Made by a program: the position numbers and the translations under genes. Of a DNA stretch of 64,000 bases, positions 17,754 to 26,650 are shown piece by piece. Source of the DNA: Arthrobacter sp. ISL-72 (GTDB lineage: Bacteria; Actinomycetota; Actinomycetes; Actinomycetales; Micrococcaceae); assembly GCF_018613755.1 (NCBI RefSeq), contig NZ_JAGGPP010000013.1, forward strand, positions 248,001 to 312,000, given 5' to 3'. A model generated the notes under the pieces. The model saw nothing but the letters and a program-made list of their open reading frames with translations, was not told the DNA's origin and ran no database searches. Positions within the stretch are counted from its first letter, which is position 1. Each line of letters begins with the position of its first letter.

Positions 17754-18345
17754 CTCCACAGCCGCCACCTCAACCTCAACCCCCGCGTCCCGGAACTTCT
17801 GCACCTGCTCGGGGTCCGCGCCGTCGTCCGTCATCAAGGTCCAAGGCAGCGCGCGAGCCGCGCCCACGCGTGGAATGGCCGCAGGCCGAGCTTGGAGGAG
17901 TCCGCCAACACATACACGTCCCGGCCGCGCCGGGCCATGAGCTCCTTGAGCCGGGTCTGGGTGTGGTCGGCTTCGCAGATGCCCTCCTCGGCGGTGACGG
18001 CGTCAGCGCCGAGGAACACGCGGTCAAAACTCATCTGCTCCAGGGTCGCTTCAGCCAGTGGCCCGACGAAGCTCTGGCTCAGGCTCCGGAGCCGGCCGCC
18101 CAGGCAGTCCACCCCGCTGCCCTCCGAATCCGCCAGCTCCTGCATGGTGTTGATGCCCGGCGTCGTCACGGACAGCTTCTCGAAACCCCGCAGCTCGTGG
18201 GCCAGGGCACCCACGGTGGAGCCGGCGTCGAGCAGGATGTTCTCCCCGGGCCGGATCACGGACGCCGCCCAGCGGGCGATGGCGTGCTTCTGCTCAAACG
18301 CCTCGCCGGTGCGCTGCAGCAGCGACGCCTCCGGGTGGGCACCCA
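17706..18345 (-). pseudogene. DeoR/GlpR-family regulator, 5' truncated and frameshifted
   Basis: Only the C-terminal sugar-phosphate sensor domain remains: AHPEASLLQRTGEAF, ILLDAGSTVGALAHEL, LSVTTPGINTMQEL, FLGADAVTAEEGI and VLADSSKLGLR. The N-terminal helix-turn-helix is missing upstream of 18346, where the frame runs into the GNAT remnant. Near 17850 a one-base shift separates SSKLGLRPFHAWARL from the expected LPWTLMTDDGADPEQV tail, which continues into the GTTGAGC repeats. DeoR regulators commonly control ribokinase and nucleoside genes such as those next to it, so local control has probably been lost. Confidence 0.8.
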
Positions 18346-18381
18346 GGGCAGGACCAGCGCCTACAGCCCAATCCGGAACAG

Positions 18382-18770
18382 TCAGAGAAGCACGTCTTCG
18401 CCCGGCACGACCAGTCCCGCTCGGGTGCGCGGCGGAACCCCAGCGACCGGTAGAGACCATGGGCGCGTTCCATGAACGTGGCACTCGTGATGCTGATGGC
18501 CTCGATGCCGGGCAGTTGCCGGGCATGGTCCACCACTTTGCCGACCACTGCGCGCCCCACGCCACCGCCCTGGTGCGCCGGGTCCACCGCGAGCATCCGG
18601 AACTCCAGTTCGTCCTCGGCAGCAATCTCGCTGTACGGCTGTACGGCGAACGCCAGCGTCACCGCCGCCACCACCTTCCAGGCGGCCTCCGCCACCCACA
18701 CGTGTGCGTGCTCGGCGCGGAGGTAGGCGTCGCGGGTGATACGGCGGACCTCCGGAAAGTCCGGCGGCAT
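18382..18770 (-). pseudogene. GNAT-family acetyltransferase, frameshifted near the C-terminus
   Basis: GNAT N-acetyltransferase with the acetyl-CoA-binding segment AVDPAHQGGGVGRAVV and the C-terminal FMERAHGLYRSLGF. From ATG 18770 the frame is intact to ERDW, near 18405; there the natural ending VVPGEDVLL with stop at 18382 lies in another frame, while the original frame runs into the DeoR remnant. A one-base indel is the simplest reading. The enzyme core is complete, so a product with an altered tail could still work. The substrate is unknown. Confidence 0.65.
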
Positions 18771-18790
18771 CGCCCGCCTGAATGCGACGT

Positions 18791-19663
18791 TTACCGTGCG
18801 CTGACTGCGGCAGCGGCGGTCCGTTCGACGTAATGGTTCAGCTGTGCCAACTCCGGCTGCGACGACGGATCCTCCACCGCGTCCGCACCGACCGCGTTGG
18901 CCACGGCCAACGCGCGGGTGTAGCCCAGCCCGCTGCGCAGCGCCATGACCAGGGCAGCACAGAACGCGTCGCCCGCGCCCACAGTGTTCGCCACAGTCAC
19001 GGTAGACGCAGGAGCTTCGGCTGCCTTCCGGCCGTTCTCGAATATTGCCGAGCCGTCCTTCCCGTACGTCACCGCGACCAGCTTGGCCTCGGCCAGCGCC
19101 GGGATCAGCTCGTACTCGGTCTCGTTGACGATCACCAGGTCGCAGCGCTCCAGCAGCTCCGCCGGCAGGTCCATGGCCGGCGCAGCGTTCAGCACAAAGT
19201 ATCCCGAAGAACGACGGGCAGCCTCCAGCACCACGGGCAGGCCGACCTCGAGCTGGCACAGTACCGTCTCGTCCGGCCCGAACTCCACACCCTCCAAGGA
19301 AAACTCAGCGTTCGCGCCCGGGCACACCACGATCTGGTTTTCGCCGTCGCGGTCCACGACGATCAGCGCGGTACCTGTCGTGTCGCCGTCGAGCACTGCG
19401 ACGTCCGCGGTGTCCACGCCGGCGCCGGACAACGCGTCCAGCATAAGGCGGCCCTGGGCGTCGTCGCCCACCGCGCCGATCATCCGGGCACTACCGCCCA
19501 AGCGGGCAGCGGCTACCGCCTGGTTTGCTCCCTTGCCGCCGGCCTGCTGCGTCAGGGTGCCACCGCCAACGGTCTCACCCGGGGAGGGAATCCTGGCCGT
19601 CGTCGCGATGATGTCGAGGTTGATGCTGCCGACGACGGTGACGGCAGGAAGTCGAGTGCTCAT
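18791..19663 (-). CDS. rbsK: ribokinase, PfkB family
   Basis: Cytoplasmic sugar kinase of 290 residues that phosphorylates ribose released from nucleosides. It shows the PfkB N-terminal signature (VVGSINLDI, GGKGANQAVAAARLGG) and the C-terminal NTVGAGDAFCAAL with the catalytic Asp. ATG 19663 is chosen because it follows AGGAC and gives the normal N-terminus; an upstream in-frame start at 19717 reaches into the promoter region. It is divergent from an MFS transporter and a nucleoside hydrolase, which suggests a joint ribonucleoside uptake and use function. Confidence 0.9.
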   Translation of the reverse strand: MSTRLPAVTVVGSINLDIIATTARIPSPGETVGGGTLTQQAGGKGANQAVAAARLGGSARMIGAVGDDAQGRLMLDALSGAGVDTADVAVLDGDTTGTALIVVDRDGENQIVVCPGANAEFSLEGVEFGPDETVLCQLEVGLPVVLEAARRSSGYFVLNAAPAMDLPAELLERCDLVIVNETEYELIPALAEAKLVAVTYGKDGSAIFENGRKAAEAPASTVTVANTVGAGDAFCAALVMALRSGLGYTRALAVANAVGADAVEDPSSQPELAQLNHYVERTAAAAVSAR

Positions 19664-19741
19664 GGAAAGTCCTATCGAAAAACCAAGGCGGCTGGAATAG
19701 GAAATAGTGTACGGCACAGTTGTACTTGTGCGTCATACATG

Positions 19742-19754
19742 GTTGTATAACAAC
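19742..19754. promoter_or_regulatory. operator-like palindrome between rbsK and the MFS gene
   Basis: GTTGTATAACAAC is a perfect 5-3-5 inverted repeat between divergent genes. A GTTGTAC half-site lies about 25 bp to the left. It is a likely operator for the nucleoside cluster; the cognate repressor is unknown because the adjacent DeoR gene is decayed. Confidence 0.45.
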
Positions 19755-19797
19755 TCACCCAAGGGCAGGAACAGCCCGGAGAACAAAGGAGTTTGAT

Positions 19798-21231
19798 GTG
19801 AACACCCCAGCACCGGTCACCGGACCAGCCACCATGGCGCCGCCCCCGGACACCCAGGACCAACCGAAATTTGCCGGCCGCCGCGCCGCCCTCCTCATTT
19901 CCACGCTGCTGCTCGGCGTCCTGTCCTTCCAGCTCAACGCCAGCATGGTCACCCCAGCCCTGCCGCAGATCGCGGCCTCCTTCGGCCTAAGCCCGGACAG
20001 CGCCGCGCCTGTGCAGTCCATGTTCTTCCTCGCCGGCGCCATCGCCGGCCCGGTGATCGGCAGGTGGAGCGACTTCATCGGCCGCCGCGCCGCACTGCTG
20101 CTGGTGCTCGGCATCATGGGTGCCGGAACCCTCCTCTGCATCGCCGCCCCGACGCTGCCGCTGCTCACCGCGGGCCGGTTCCTGCAGGGAGTGTCCAGCG
20201 CCGTCTTCGCGCTCGCCTACATCGTCCTCAGCGAGAACCTGCAGGCCCGCGTCTTCGGCACCTCCGTGGGCATCATCGCCGCTATCAACGGCGGCGTCGG
20301 GGGATTGGACGGCTACGTGGGCGGCCTGATGGCCGAGACCCTCGGCTTCCGGTCCATCTTCGTCGTCGTGCTGGTGCTCACCGCCATCGCCGCCGGCTGC
20401 ATCGTCAAGACCGTCCCGAAAGGCCGGCCGCAGGGCGTGCGCGGCGCCATGGACTGGTGGGGAGCGGGCTCGCTCTCGGTGTTCCTGGTCTTCGTGACCT
20501 ACTTCGTGTCCGGCGGCTCGGCGGCCGGCTGGACCGCCCCAAGCACCCTCGCCCTGCTGGCCGGCACCGTGGCGTCCTTCGCCGCGTTCTGGATGATCGA
20601 GAAAAAGCGCAGCCACCCCCTCATCGCCACCCGCCACCTGCGCTCCCGCCAGGTCTGGCCCGTCATCGCCACCACTGTCCTGGGCCTTGCCGGCATCTTC
20701 GCCGTCATCAACTTCACCGTGGTGCTGCTCAGCCAGGACACCGTCCACGGCTTTGGGCTCAGCGCGTCCGTCTCCGCCCTGCTGTTCCTGACCCCGGCCG
20801 CGCTCATCGGCGTCTTCGCGGCCCCGCTCGCCGGCTGGCTCGCCGACCGCCGCGGCTGGATCAAGACCCTCCGCGCCGGCACCGGACTCAGCCTGGCCAG
20901 CGCCATCGCCGCCGCCTCATTTTCCGACAACCAGGTAGCGGTGATGATCGCCGTCGCGTCCCTGGGCATCTTCTACAACGGCTTCTTCCTCACCGCCATC
21001 AACGGACTCTCCGTCCTGCTCTCACCCAAGGAAGCCCCCGCCGCCCTGCCCGGCATCAACGGCGCCTCCTTCGGCATCGGGGCGAGCCTCGGCGTCGTGA
21101 TCGTTGCGCCGTTCGCCGCACAGGCCACCTCCGCCGGGTACGCCACCGCCCTCTGGATCTCGGTGGCCATCACCGCGCTCGCGTTCATCGTCAGCCTCTT
21201 CGTCGCCGCCCCCAAGGGCGAAAAGCTCTGA
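19798..21231 (+). CDS. MFS transporter, probably for nucleosides
   Basis: Integral membrane transporter of 477 residues with 12-14 hydrophobic segments. The MFS motif is seen as GRWSDFIGRRAALLL near residue 85. GTG 19798 is chosen because it lies six bases after AAAGGAG; an earlier start at 19720 lacks a ribosome site and lies in the operator region. It is followed 44 bp later by a nucleoside hydrolase gene and is divergent from ribokinase, so ribonucleoside import is inferred from context only. Sequence alone would fit drug efflux as well. Confidence 0.85.
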   Translation: MNTPAPVTGPATMAPPPDTQDQPKFAGRRAALLISTLLLGVLSFQLNASMVTPALPQIAASFGLSPDSAAPVQSMFFLAGAIAGPVIGRWSDFIGRRAALLLVLGIMGAGTLLCIAAPTLPLLTAGRFLQGVSSAVFALAYIVLSENLQARVFGTSVGIIAAINGGVGGLDGYVGGLMAETLGFRSIFVVVLVLTAIAAGCIVKTVPKGRPQGVRGAMDWWGAGSLSVFLVFVTYFVSGGSAAGWTAPSTLALLAGTVASFAAFWMIEKKRSHPLIATRHLRSRQVWPVIATTVLGLAGIFAVINFTVVLLSQDTVHGFGLSASVSALLFLTPAALIGVFAAPLAGWLADRRGWIKTLRAGTGLSLASAIAAASFSDNQVAVMIAVASLGIFYNGFFLTAINGLSVLLSPKEAPAALPGINGASFGIGASLGVVIVAPFAAQATSAGYATALWISVAITALAFIVSLFVAAPKGEKL

Positions 21232-21275
21232 AACCCCACCTCACACCCGGCACCAACGAAACGAGAAACACCGCC

Positions 21276-22286
21276 ATGACCACCACCAGCCACCCCTTCT
21301 ACCTCGACTGCGACACCGGCATCGACGACGCCCTCGCCCTGGCCTACCTGCTCGCCTCCCCGCAGGCGGATCTGCGGGGGATCGGCACCGTCAGCGGCAA
21401 CGTCAGTGCCGCCGTCGGCGCCCGCAACACCCTGGACCTGGTCCAGCTCGCCGGGCACGCGCACGTCCCCGTCGCGCTCGGAGCCCACGATCCGCAGGCA
21501 GGCGAGTTCCACGGCGGGGCGCCGTGGGTCCACGGCGACAACGGCATCGGCGGCGTCGAACTGGATGCGGCCGCCGCCGAACTGGTCCCCGGCACCGCCG
21601 CCGAAATGCTGGTGCGTCTCGCCCACGAACACCCCGGCACGCTGCGGGTCCTGGCCATCGGCCCGCTTACCAACATCGCCGAAGCGCTGCGGCTGGAGCC
21701 GGAACTGCCCCGGCTGGTGGAGGGGATCACCATCATGGGCGGGGCCGCGTTTGCCCCCGGGAACATCACCCCCGTGGCCGAGGCCAACATCGCCAACGAC
21801 CCCGAGGCCGCCGCCGAAGTCCTGGCCGCCGACTGGAACGTGACCCTGGTGCCGCTGGACGTCACCATGTCCAACGTGCTGGAGGAACGCCACCGCCAGG
21901 AACTGCTCGACACCTGCCATCCGGTCCCGCAGGCCCTGGGGGAGATGCTGGGCTACTACTTCCGCTTCTACGAGAGCCTGTTCGGGCGGGCCTGCTCCGC
22001 GATGCACGACCCCCTGGCGGCGGCGCTCGCGGTGGGCGGCGTCAAAGCCGCCGTCGCCCCGGTGGTGCATGTCGACGTCGACACCACCGACGGTCCCGGC
22101 CGTGGCCAGACCGTGTGCGACCTGCGAGGACGGTACATGGACTATCCGGAGCAGCCCGGCGCCCGGTGCAAGGTGGTGCTGTCGCTCGACGGCGACTTCG
22201 CGCCGCACCTGGTGGAGGTGCTGCAGGGATTTGCGGATCTTGAAAGTACGACGGCGGCAGTGGCCGTGGGCGCAGCGGTCGCCTAA
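21276..22286 (+). CDS. ribonucleoside hydrolase, IunH/Rih family
   Basis: Nucleoside N-ribohydrolase of 336 residues that splits ribonucleosides to base and ribose. The N-terminal calcium-binding DCDTGIDDALAL motif is intact, as are GPLTNIAEAL and the later HDPLAAAL segment. ATG 21276 follows a weak purine run (ACGAGAAA). It is the second gene of the operon after the MFS transporter; ribokinase on the other side would phosphorylate the ribose. A fragment of a close relative lies at 26848-27112. Confidence 0.92.
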   Translation: MTTTSHPFYLDCDTGIDDALALAYLLASPQADLRGIGTVSGNVSAAVGARNTLDLVQLAGHAHVPVALGAHDPQAGEFHGGAPWVHGDNGIGGVELDAAAAELVPGTAAEMLVRLAHEHPGTLRVLAIGPLTNIAEALRLEPELPRLVEGITIMGGAAFAPGNITPVAEANIANDPEAAAEVLAADWNVTLVPLDVTMSNVLEERHRQELLDTCHPVPQALGEMLGYYFRFYESLFGRACSAMHDPLAAALAVGGVKAAVAPVVHVDVDTTDGPGRGQTVCDLRGRYMDYPEQPGARCKVVLSLDGDFAPHLVEVLQGFADLESTTAAVAVGAAVA

Positions 22287-22308
22287 GCGGGCGTCTTGGC
22301 CATGCCGG

Positions 22309-22410
22309 TCAGGATTGGATGGACTGCATCACCGAGAGGTGCCCGGCGCGTGCCGCGATCAGCCACTTGGCTGGGTAGAAGGGCGGATTCGCGTGCCTGA
22401 ACGTAGTGGC
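22309..22410 (-). pseudogene. C-terminal scar of a GntR/UTRA regulator
   Basis: About 100 bp encode an ending LSVMQSIQS with stop at 22309, closely matching the last residues (LSVMQSLQS) of the intact GntR gene at 46988-47770, with further similarity upstream through FYLAK-like residues. The rest of the gene is absent. It is a deletion remnant. Confidence 0.6.
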
Positions 22411-22452
22411 GGCGATGGCTTCGGACCTAGGGCGTCCAGCGAACGGGTGCCC

Positions 22453-23862
22453 TCATGCCACCTTCCGAGGTCTAATGACCAGCCCGACGACGGCTGCCAG
22501 CGCGAGGACGGAGAGGGTGGTCGCCGACCAGAACCCAGCCCGTCCGCCGGTCAGGAAGTCGCCGGGGCTAGCGAAGGCCGCGTAAGTCGAAGCCACGATG
22601 GCCAGTCCGACGGCGCCGCCAAGTTGCTGCATTGTCTGGAAAAGCCCAGAGGCGGACCCTGCGTGCTCGGGTTCGACGTCGCGAAGCGCGAGCGTCGTGA
22701 GCGGCATGAACGTCATGCCGGCTGAGATTCCCGTCAAGAGCAGGGCAACCATGACGATGGCGAAGGGGGTGTTCGGACTCAGTTGCGTGAGCGGCAGGAA
22801 GGCGACGACGCGAAGGGCCGTGCCGAGGACGACGAGGCGGACGGCCCCGAAGCGCTCGACCAGCCGCGGGACGATCCGCGACATCGCGAAGATGCTCAGG
22901 GGCATCGGCAGGAACGCCAGCCCCGTCAACAGTGGCGTGAGGTGCAGATCATTTTCGAGGTACTGGACCATGAGGAAGAACATCGCCAGCATCCCGCCAT
23001 AGGTGGCCGCCATCGCCGCCAGCGCCGCCACCCGGCTCGGGCTGCGGAGCAGCTGCGGGCGGAGCAGGGGGTGGGCCACTCTCCGCTCGGTGAAGGCGAG
23101 CACGGTGATCAGCGCTGCGCCGACCACCAGCCCGCCGATCGTGCGGGGACTGGACCAGCCGGCGTCGCCCGCTTGGAGGAGAGCCCACACGATGGCGACC
23201 GCGCCGCCCGTTGCGGTCACCGCTCCGAGAATGTCGAAGCGCCCGGGTCTCCGGGGAGTTTCGGCGACGAGGCGCGGCACGGCAACGAGGACGACGACGC
23301 CGATCGGCACGTTGATAAAGAGGGTCCACCGCCAGTTGGCGATGTCGGTGAGCAGGCCGCCAAGAATGAGCCCGAGCGCGCCGCCCATCGAGGCGACGGC
23401 GGAGAACAATGCAAGCGCCCGGTTCCGCGCGCCGTCGTCCCGCGCGCTCGTGGTGATGAGCGCGAGCACGCTTGGTGCGGCGAACGCGGCACCGAGGCCT
23501 TGGAGTGCGCGTGCGATGACGAGGAGAAGGGGTGAGGTGGCCAGGCCGCCGAGCAGCGAGAAGACAGTGAAGACTGCCACGCCCACCAGGAACGTGCGGC
23601 GACGGCCGAAGACGTCTCCGATCCGTCCGCCGAGCAGCAGGATGCCGCCGAAGGCAACGGCGTAGCCGTTCAGGACCCAGCTGAGCTGGGCCGGGGTGAA
23701 ATCGAGGTCGGTGGCGATGTGGGGGAGTGCGACGTTTACGACGGTCGCATCGAGGACAAGCATGAGTTGGGCAAGCATGACCAGCCAGAGACCAATGCTG
23801 CCGGCGCGGCCGCCGGATGGCGCGATCCCGGCGGGCGCCCGTGTGGCGATTGTGGATGTCAT
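22453..23862 (-). CDS. DHA2-family MFS multidrug exporter
   Basis: Membrane efflux protein of 469 residues with about 14 hydrophobic segments. The DHA2 signatures LDATVVNVALPHI near residue 37, WVLNGYAVAFGGILLLGGRIGD near 60-80 and GRRRTFLVG are present. ATG 23862 gives the normal family start; an upstream frame to 23994 crosses the operator. It is divergent from a TetR gene with a palindromic operator between them, a classic drug-inducible efflux arrangement. Substrates cannot be read from the sequence. Confidence 0.9.
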   Translation of the reverse strand: MTSTIATRAPAGIAPSGGRAGSIGLWLVMLAQLMLVLDATVVNVALPHIATDLDFTPAQLSWVLNGYAVAFGGILLLGGRIGDVFGRRRTFLVGVAVFTVFSLLGGLATSPLLLVIARALQGLGAAFAAPSVLALITTSARDDGARNRALALFSAVASMGGALGLILGGLLTDIANWRWTLFINVPIGVVVLVAVPRLVAETPRRPGRFDILGAVTATGGAVAIVWALLQAGDAGWSSPRTIGGLVVGAALITVLAFTERRVAHPLLRPQLLRSPSRVAALAAMAATYGGMLAMFFLMVQYLENDLHLTPLLTGLAFLPMPLSIFAMSRIVPRLVERFGAVRLVVLGTALRVVAFLPLTQLSPNTPFAIVMVALLLTGISAGMTFMPLTTLALRDVEPEHAGSASGLFQTMQQLGGAVGLAIVASTYAAFASPGDFLTGGRAGFWSATTLSVLALAAVVGLVIRPRKVA

Positions 23863-23931
23863 GGGATGGTGTCCTGTTCTAGCCGAAGGGCTGACGTACA
23901 CTAAAAGGAGAGATGCTCCGTTTAGAACTAT

Positions 23932-23948
23932 ACGGAGACACTCTCCGT
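23932..23948. promoter_or_regulatory. TetR operator palindrome
   Basis: ACGGAGACACTCTCCGT is a perfect 7-3-7 inverted repeat between the divergent exporter and TetR genes. A related CTCCGT half-site lies about 16 bp to its left. It is probably bound by the TetR protein encoded at 23977. Confidence 0.65.
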
Positions 23949-23976
23949 TTGGCAACCATGTTTTGAGAGGTGTTCT

Positions 23977-24525
23977 GTGCGCGCTGACGCTCAACGCAAC
24001 CGCGATCGGATCGTGGAGGTTGCACGTGCGCTATTCCGCGCCAAAGGCTTCGACGCCGTTTCAATGGACGAGGTGGCCAAAGGGGCCGAGGTGGGCGCCG
24101 GCACGCTGTACCGGCACTTCCCGGCCAAAGAGTCGCTGTACGATGCGGTCCTTGAGGCCTGGGCGGGGAAGGTCAACGCGGCAGTCGACAGGGCGCTTTC
24201 GCTCGACGGCTCCGCGCGGGAGCAGCTGTTGACCTGGCTGACCGACTATGCGGCGATGCTGACAGAGCACAAGGGTGCGGCCGCGCGGATCACCGCTGCG
24301 CTGGGCGATCCCGGGTCTCCATTCGCGGCAAAATGCACGACTTACCTCAATGCGAATCAGCGCCTGATTGACGGGTTGGACTCGGCCCTGCGCCCCGGGG
24401 TCGAGGCAATGCAAATAAGTCGGCTTGTTGGCGGCATGGCTGCAGTGGCCGACAACAGCGAGCTTCCCGCCGACGCAGTGGCCTCCATGCTCGCGGTGGT
24501 CGCTGACGGACTGCTCGCTCCCTGA
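23977..24525 (+). CDS. TetR-family repressor of the DHA2 exporter
   Basis: Transcriptional regulator of 182 residues. The TetR helix-turn-helix is clear (RIVEVARALFRAKGFD ... VGAGTLYRHFPAKESL, about 10-55), followed by a helical ligand-binding domain. GTG 23977 follows AGAGGTG. The divergent exporter and the ACGGAGA palindrome upstream suggest that it represses both and is released by an exported compound. Confidence 0.9.
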   Translation: MRADAQRNRDRIVEVARALFRAKGFDAVSMDEVAKGAEVGAGTLYRHFPAKESLYDAVLEAWAGKVNAAVDRALSLDGSAREQLLTWLTDYAAMLTEHKGAAARITAALGDPGSPFAAKCTTYLNANQRLIDGLDSALRPGVEAMQISRLVGGMAAVADNSELPADAVASMLAVVADGLLAP

Positions 24526-24615
24526 CGGGTTCAGAGACCGCATTCAGCGTTCAGGTTAAGCCGTGACGAGCCTGATGGAAGCCAGTTCCATGTTGTCATC
24601 GGCGTTTGGGCGCGG

Positions 24616-24922
24616 TCAGGGGAGGGGCTGCCGTTCGCCGACGCAAACAGCGCCGTCGAACCCAATGTAGTCCCGCCGTCGTCGTTCCAGTCTTTCCTGC
24701 TGGCCGGGGGAGGGAAGCCTGGCGCTTTTCGCGCCGTTACATCTGGCGCAGGCGGCGAAGAATTTTGCAGGCTGGTGGGCCCGCCTTTGGACCATGGATA
24801 GAAATGTTGGCCGTGCTCTGCGGTCCGGGAACAATGTCGCCGGGGCCCGCCTCCATTTCACACTGGCCATCCGCCGCGCCATACCCTGGCGGCGCTATTG
24901 ACGCGTGAACCGCCTCACCGGG
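24616..24922 (-). pseudogene. HNH endonuclease remnant
   Basis: The sequence parallels the HNH gene at 8505-8860 over its whole length, in three frames with one stop: PVRRFTRQ then TAG, then DGQCEMEAG, later FAACARCNGAKSARLPSPGQQERLERRRR and the ending GERQPLP. The metal-binding middle is frameshifted, so no working nuclease can be made. Its 5' edge overlaps the last codons of the EamA gene, suggesting recombination at this scar. Confidence 0.7.
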
Positions 24923-25979
24923 CTGGTGAAGGGGCCGCTTCGCCTGTCTGGAAATCGGCGTCGACCGAATCGGCGGAAGAAGCGCAGCGGGAATGCGCCG
25001 AGGAACGCTCGGGCCACAGGACCAGAGCGATGGCGGCGGACCCGAGGATCAAGCCGGCGAGGGTGGCGGGAGTGAACGGTTCCGCGAACAGGAAAGCCCC
25101 GGCTACAGCGGTGGTCGGGGCCACCAGGAAGAGGAGGGCATTGAGCGTAGTGATGCCGATCCGGCGGAGGAGGAACCAGTACAGGGCGTAGGCGATGAGG
25201 GTGGGGACGATCGCGATCACCAGGGTGGAGATCCAGAAGTCAGGGGTGGCCGGTGGGGTTAGGGTTCCGGCGAGGGACCCGAGCAGGGCGACCGCCACGA
25301 GAGTGACGGCGGCATGCGTGGACAGGGTGGCAAAGACACCGAGGCGTGCGGCGGTGCGGCGTTCCAGGAATGTGGCCGTGACGAGGCTCGCGAGGGCGAC
25401 GAGCGGGAGCAAATAGGCGGGGCCTGGAGACGCGACTACGGATGCGTCCGAAGTCACGATCAGGGCGACGCCACTGGCGCCGAACACCAGGCCGAGCCAT
25501 TGGAGGGCACGCACGCGGAGCCCGAGGAGCGGTCCCACGAGGGTGGCGATGACAAGGGGCTGGATGGCATCGATAAGCGCGGTGGTCCCCGACGAGACAC
25601 CGGCGGCGATGGCCAGGTAGATAGGCACGACGTAGCCGAATTGGGCGAAGAATCCGATGACGAGATGGGGGCGGATGTCGCGCCAGGCGGGCAGGTCCGC
25701 GCGGGGAAGGACTGAGCCGCGGGAGGAGCTCCCAGACCGGCTTTTCGAACCGATGCCAGCCGCACGACGATGGGTGATGTTTACTCGGAGGGCGGTTCCG
25801 GCGACGGCGAGCGCCAGGATCACCACGACAATGAGGAATCTCCAGAAGACGACCGTAAGCGCCGGCGCGCCGGCGGTGCCGATCTTGGCTACGAGAAAAC
25901 CGGAACTCCAACTGAGAACGAACGCGACGGAAGCTCCGATCAGGACAATGCGCTGAGGTATACCGTTCTGTTTACTCAT
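24915..25979 (-). CDS. EamA/DMT-family exporter
   Basis: Drug/metabolite transporter of 354 residues with about ten membrane segments in two EamA repeats (first begins VLSWSSGFLVAKIG, second ends LAGLILGSAAIALVLWP). A cytoplasmic loop of Arg/Ser-rich sequence near 70-95 is longer than usual. ATG 25979 lies inside the spacer of a long inverted repeat with a TATACT-like -10 about eight bases upstream, so the mRNA may be leaderless. The last residues overlap an HNH scar. It is divergent from a TetR gene that probably controls it. Confidence 0.88.
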   Translation of the reverse strand: MSKQNGIPQRIVLIGASVAFVLSWSSGFLVAKIGTAGAPALTVVFWRFLIVVVILALAVAGTALRVNITHRRAAGIGSKSRSGSSSRGSVLPRADLPAWRDIRPHLVIGFFAQFGYVVPIYLAIAAGVSSGTTALIDAIQPLVIATLVGPLLGLRVRALQWLGLVFGASGVALIVTSDASVVASPGPAYLLPLVALASLVTATFLERRTAARLGVFATLSTHAAVTLVAVALLGSLAGTLTPPATPDFWISTLVIAIVPTLIAYALYWFLLRRIGITTLNALLFLVAPTTAVAGAFLFAEPFTPATLAGLILGSAAIALVLWPERSSAHSRCASSADSVDADFQTGEAAPSPAR

Positions 25980-26004
25980 GCTAATTAGTATACAGAACGG
26001 TATA
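25959..26004. promoter_or_regulatory. 13-bp inverted-repeat operator over two divergent starts
   Basis: Arms 25959-25971 (TATACCGTTCTGT) and 25992-26004 are perfect complements with a 20-bp spacer. The EamA start codon is in the spacer, and the right arm runs into a TATAGT -10 box (26001-26006) for the TetR gene at 26013. Binding of TetR would block both promoters. Confidence 0.7.
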
Positions 26005-26012
26005 GTAGATGC

Positions 26013-26621
26013 ATGATGAAAGATCGCCGTGAGGAGCAGCCCCGGGACACGAATGAGCTGCCCAAGTACACGAAGGGAGCGGAACGGGTTCTGCGCGCCG
26101 CGTCCGAGCTGTTTTATCGAGAAGGAATCCACGCGGTAGGGGTGGACACGATCGCCGCGGCGGCCGGCGTAACCAAGAAAACCCTGTACGACCAGTTCGG
26201 TTCGAAAGAGGCGCTGGCGGTGGCCTACCTCCGACGGCGGGACGCCCGGTGGCGCGAGTACCTCGAAAATGAACTCGCGCAGGTACCCGCAGGCGGCACC
26301 GAGCGGATCCTCGCGATCTTCGACATCTCCGGGCGGTGGGCCATCGACAACAGCGACAAAGGGTGTTCCGCGATCAACGCGCGGGCCGAGACGGATGACC
26401 CGGAGAACCCCATCGCGGCGGAAGCCATCCGCCAAAAGAAATGGTTGAGAGACCTGCTCGAGCAGCTGTGCAGGGAAGCGTCCGTTGCGGATCCTGCCCA
26501 GACAGCCGACTCGTTGATGCTTCTGTACGAGGGCGGGCTCGTGACAATGGGAATGGGTACTTTCCCGCAGCCCTTCGCGGTAGGGCGAGACGCAGCAGCG
26601 CGACTGCTCGCCACCAGCTAG
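26013..26621 (+). CDS. TetR-family regulator of the EamA exporter
   Basis: Regulator of 202 residues with the TetR helix-turn-helix (VLRAASELFYREGIHAVGVD ... VTKKTLYDQFGSKEAL, about 25-70) and a helical C-terminal domain. ATG codons at 26013 and 26016 follow a -10 box by only a few bases and no ribosome site is present, so it is probably translated from a leaderless mRNA. The inverted repeat at 25959-26004 is the likely operator. Confidence 0.9.
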   Translation: MMKDRREEQPRDTNELPKYTKGAERVLRAASELFYREGIHAVGVDTIAAAAGVTKKTLYDQFGSKEALAVAYLRRRDARWREYLENELAQVPAGGTERILAIFDISGRWAIDNSDKGCSAINARAETDDPENPIAAEAIRQKKWLRDLLEQLCREASVADPAQTADSLMLLYEGGLVTMGMGTFPQPFAVGRDAAARLLATS

Positions 26622-26650
26622 TCTCCTGGCGTCTAGCGCCATGTCACTGC

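Noticed and set aside
20064..21275. Open frame upstream of and in frame with the nucleoside hydrolase
   Set aside because: It lies out of frame over the MFS gene and is extremely Arg-rich; the hydrolase starts at 21276.
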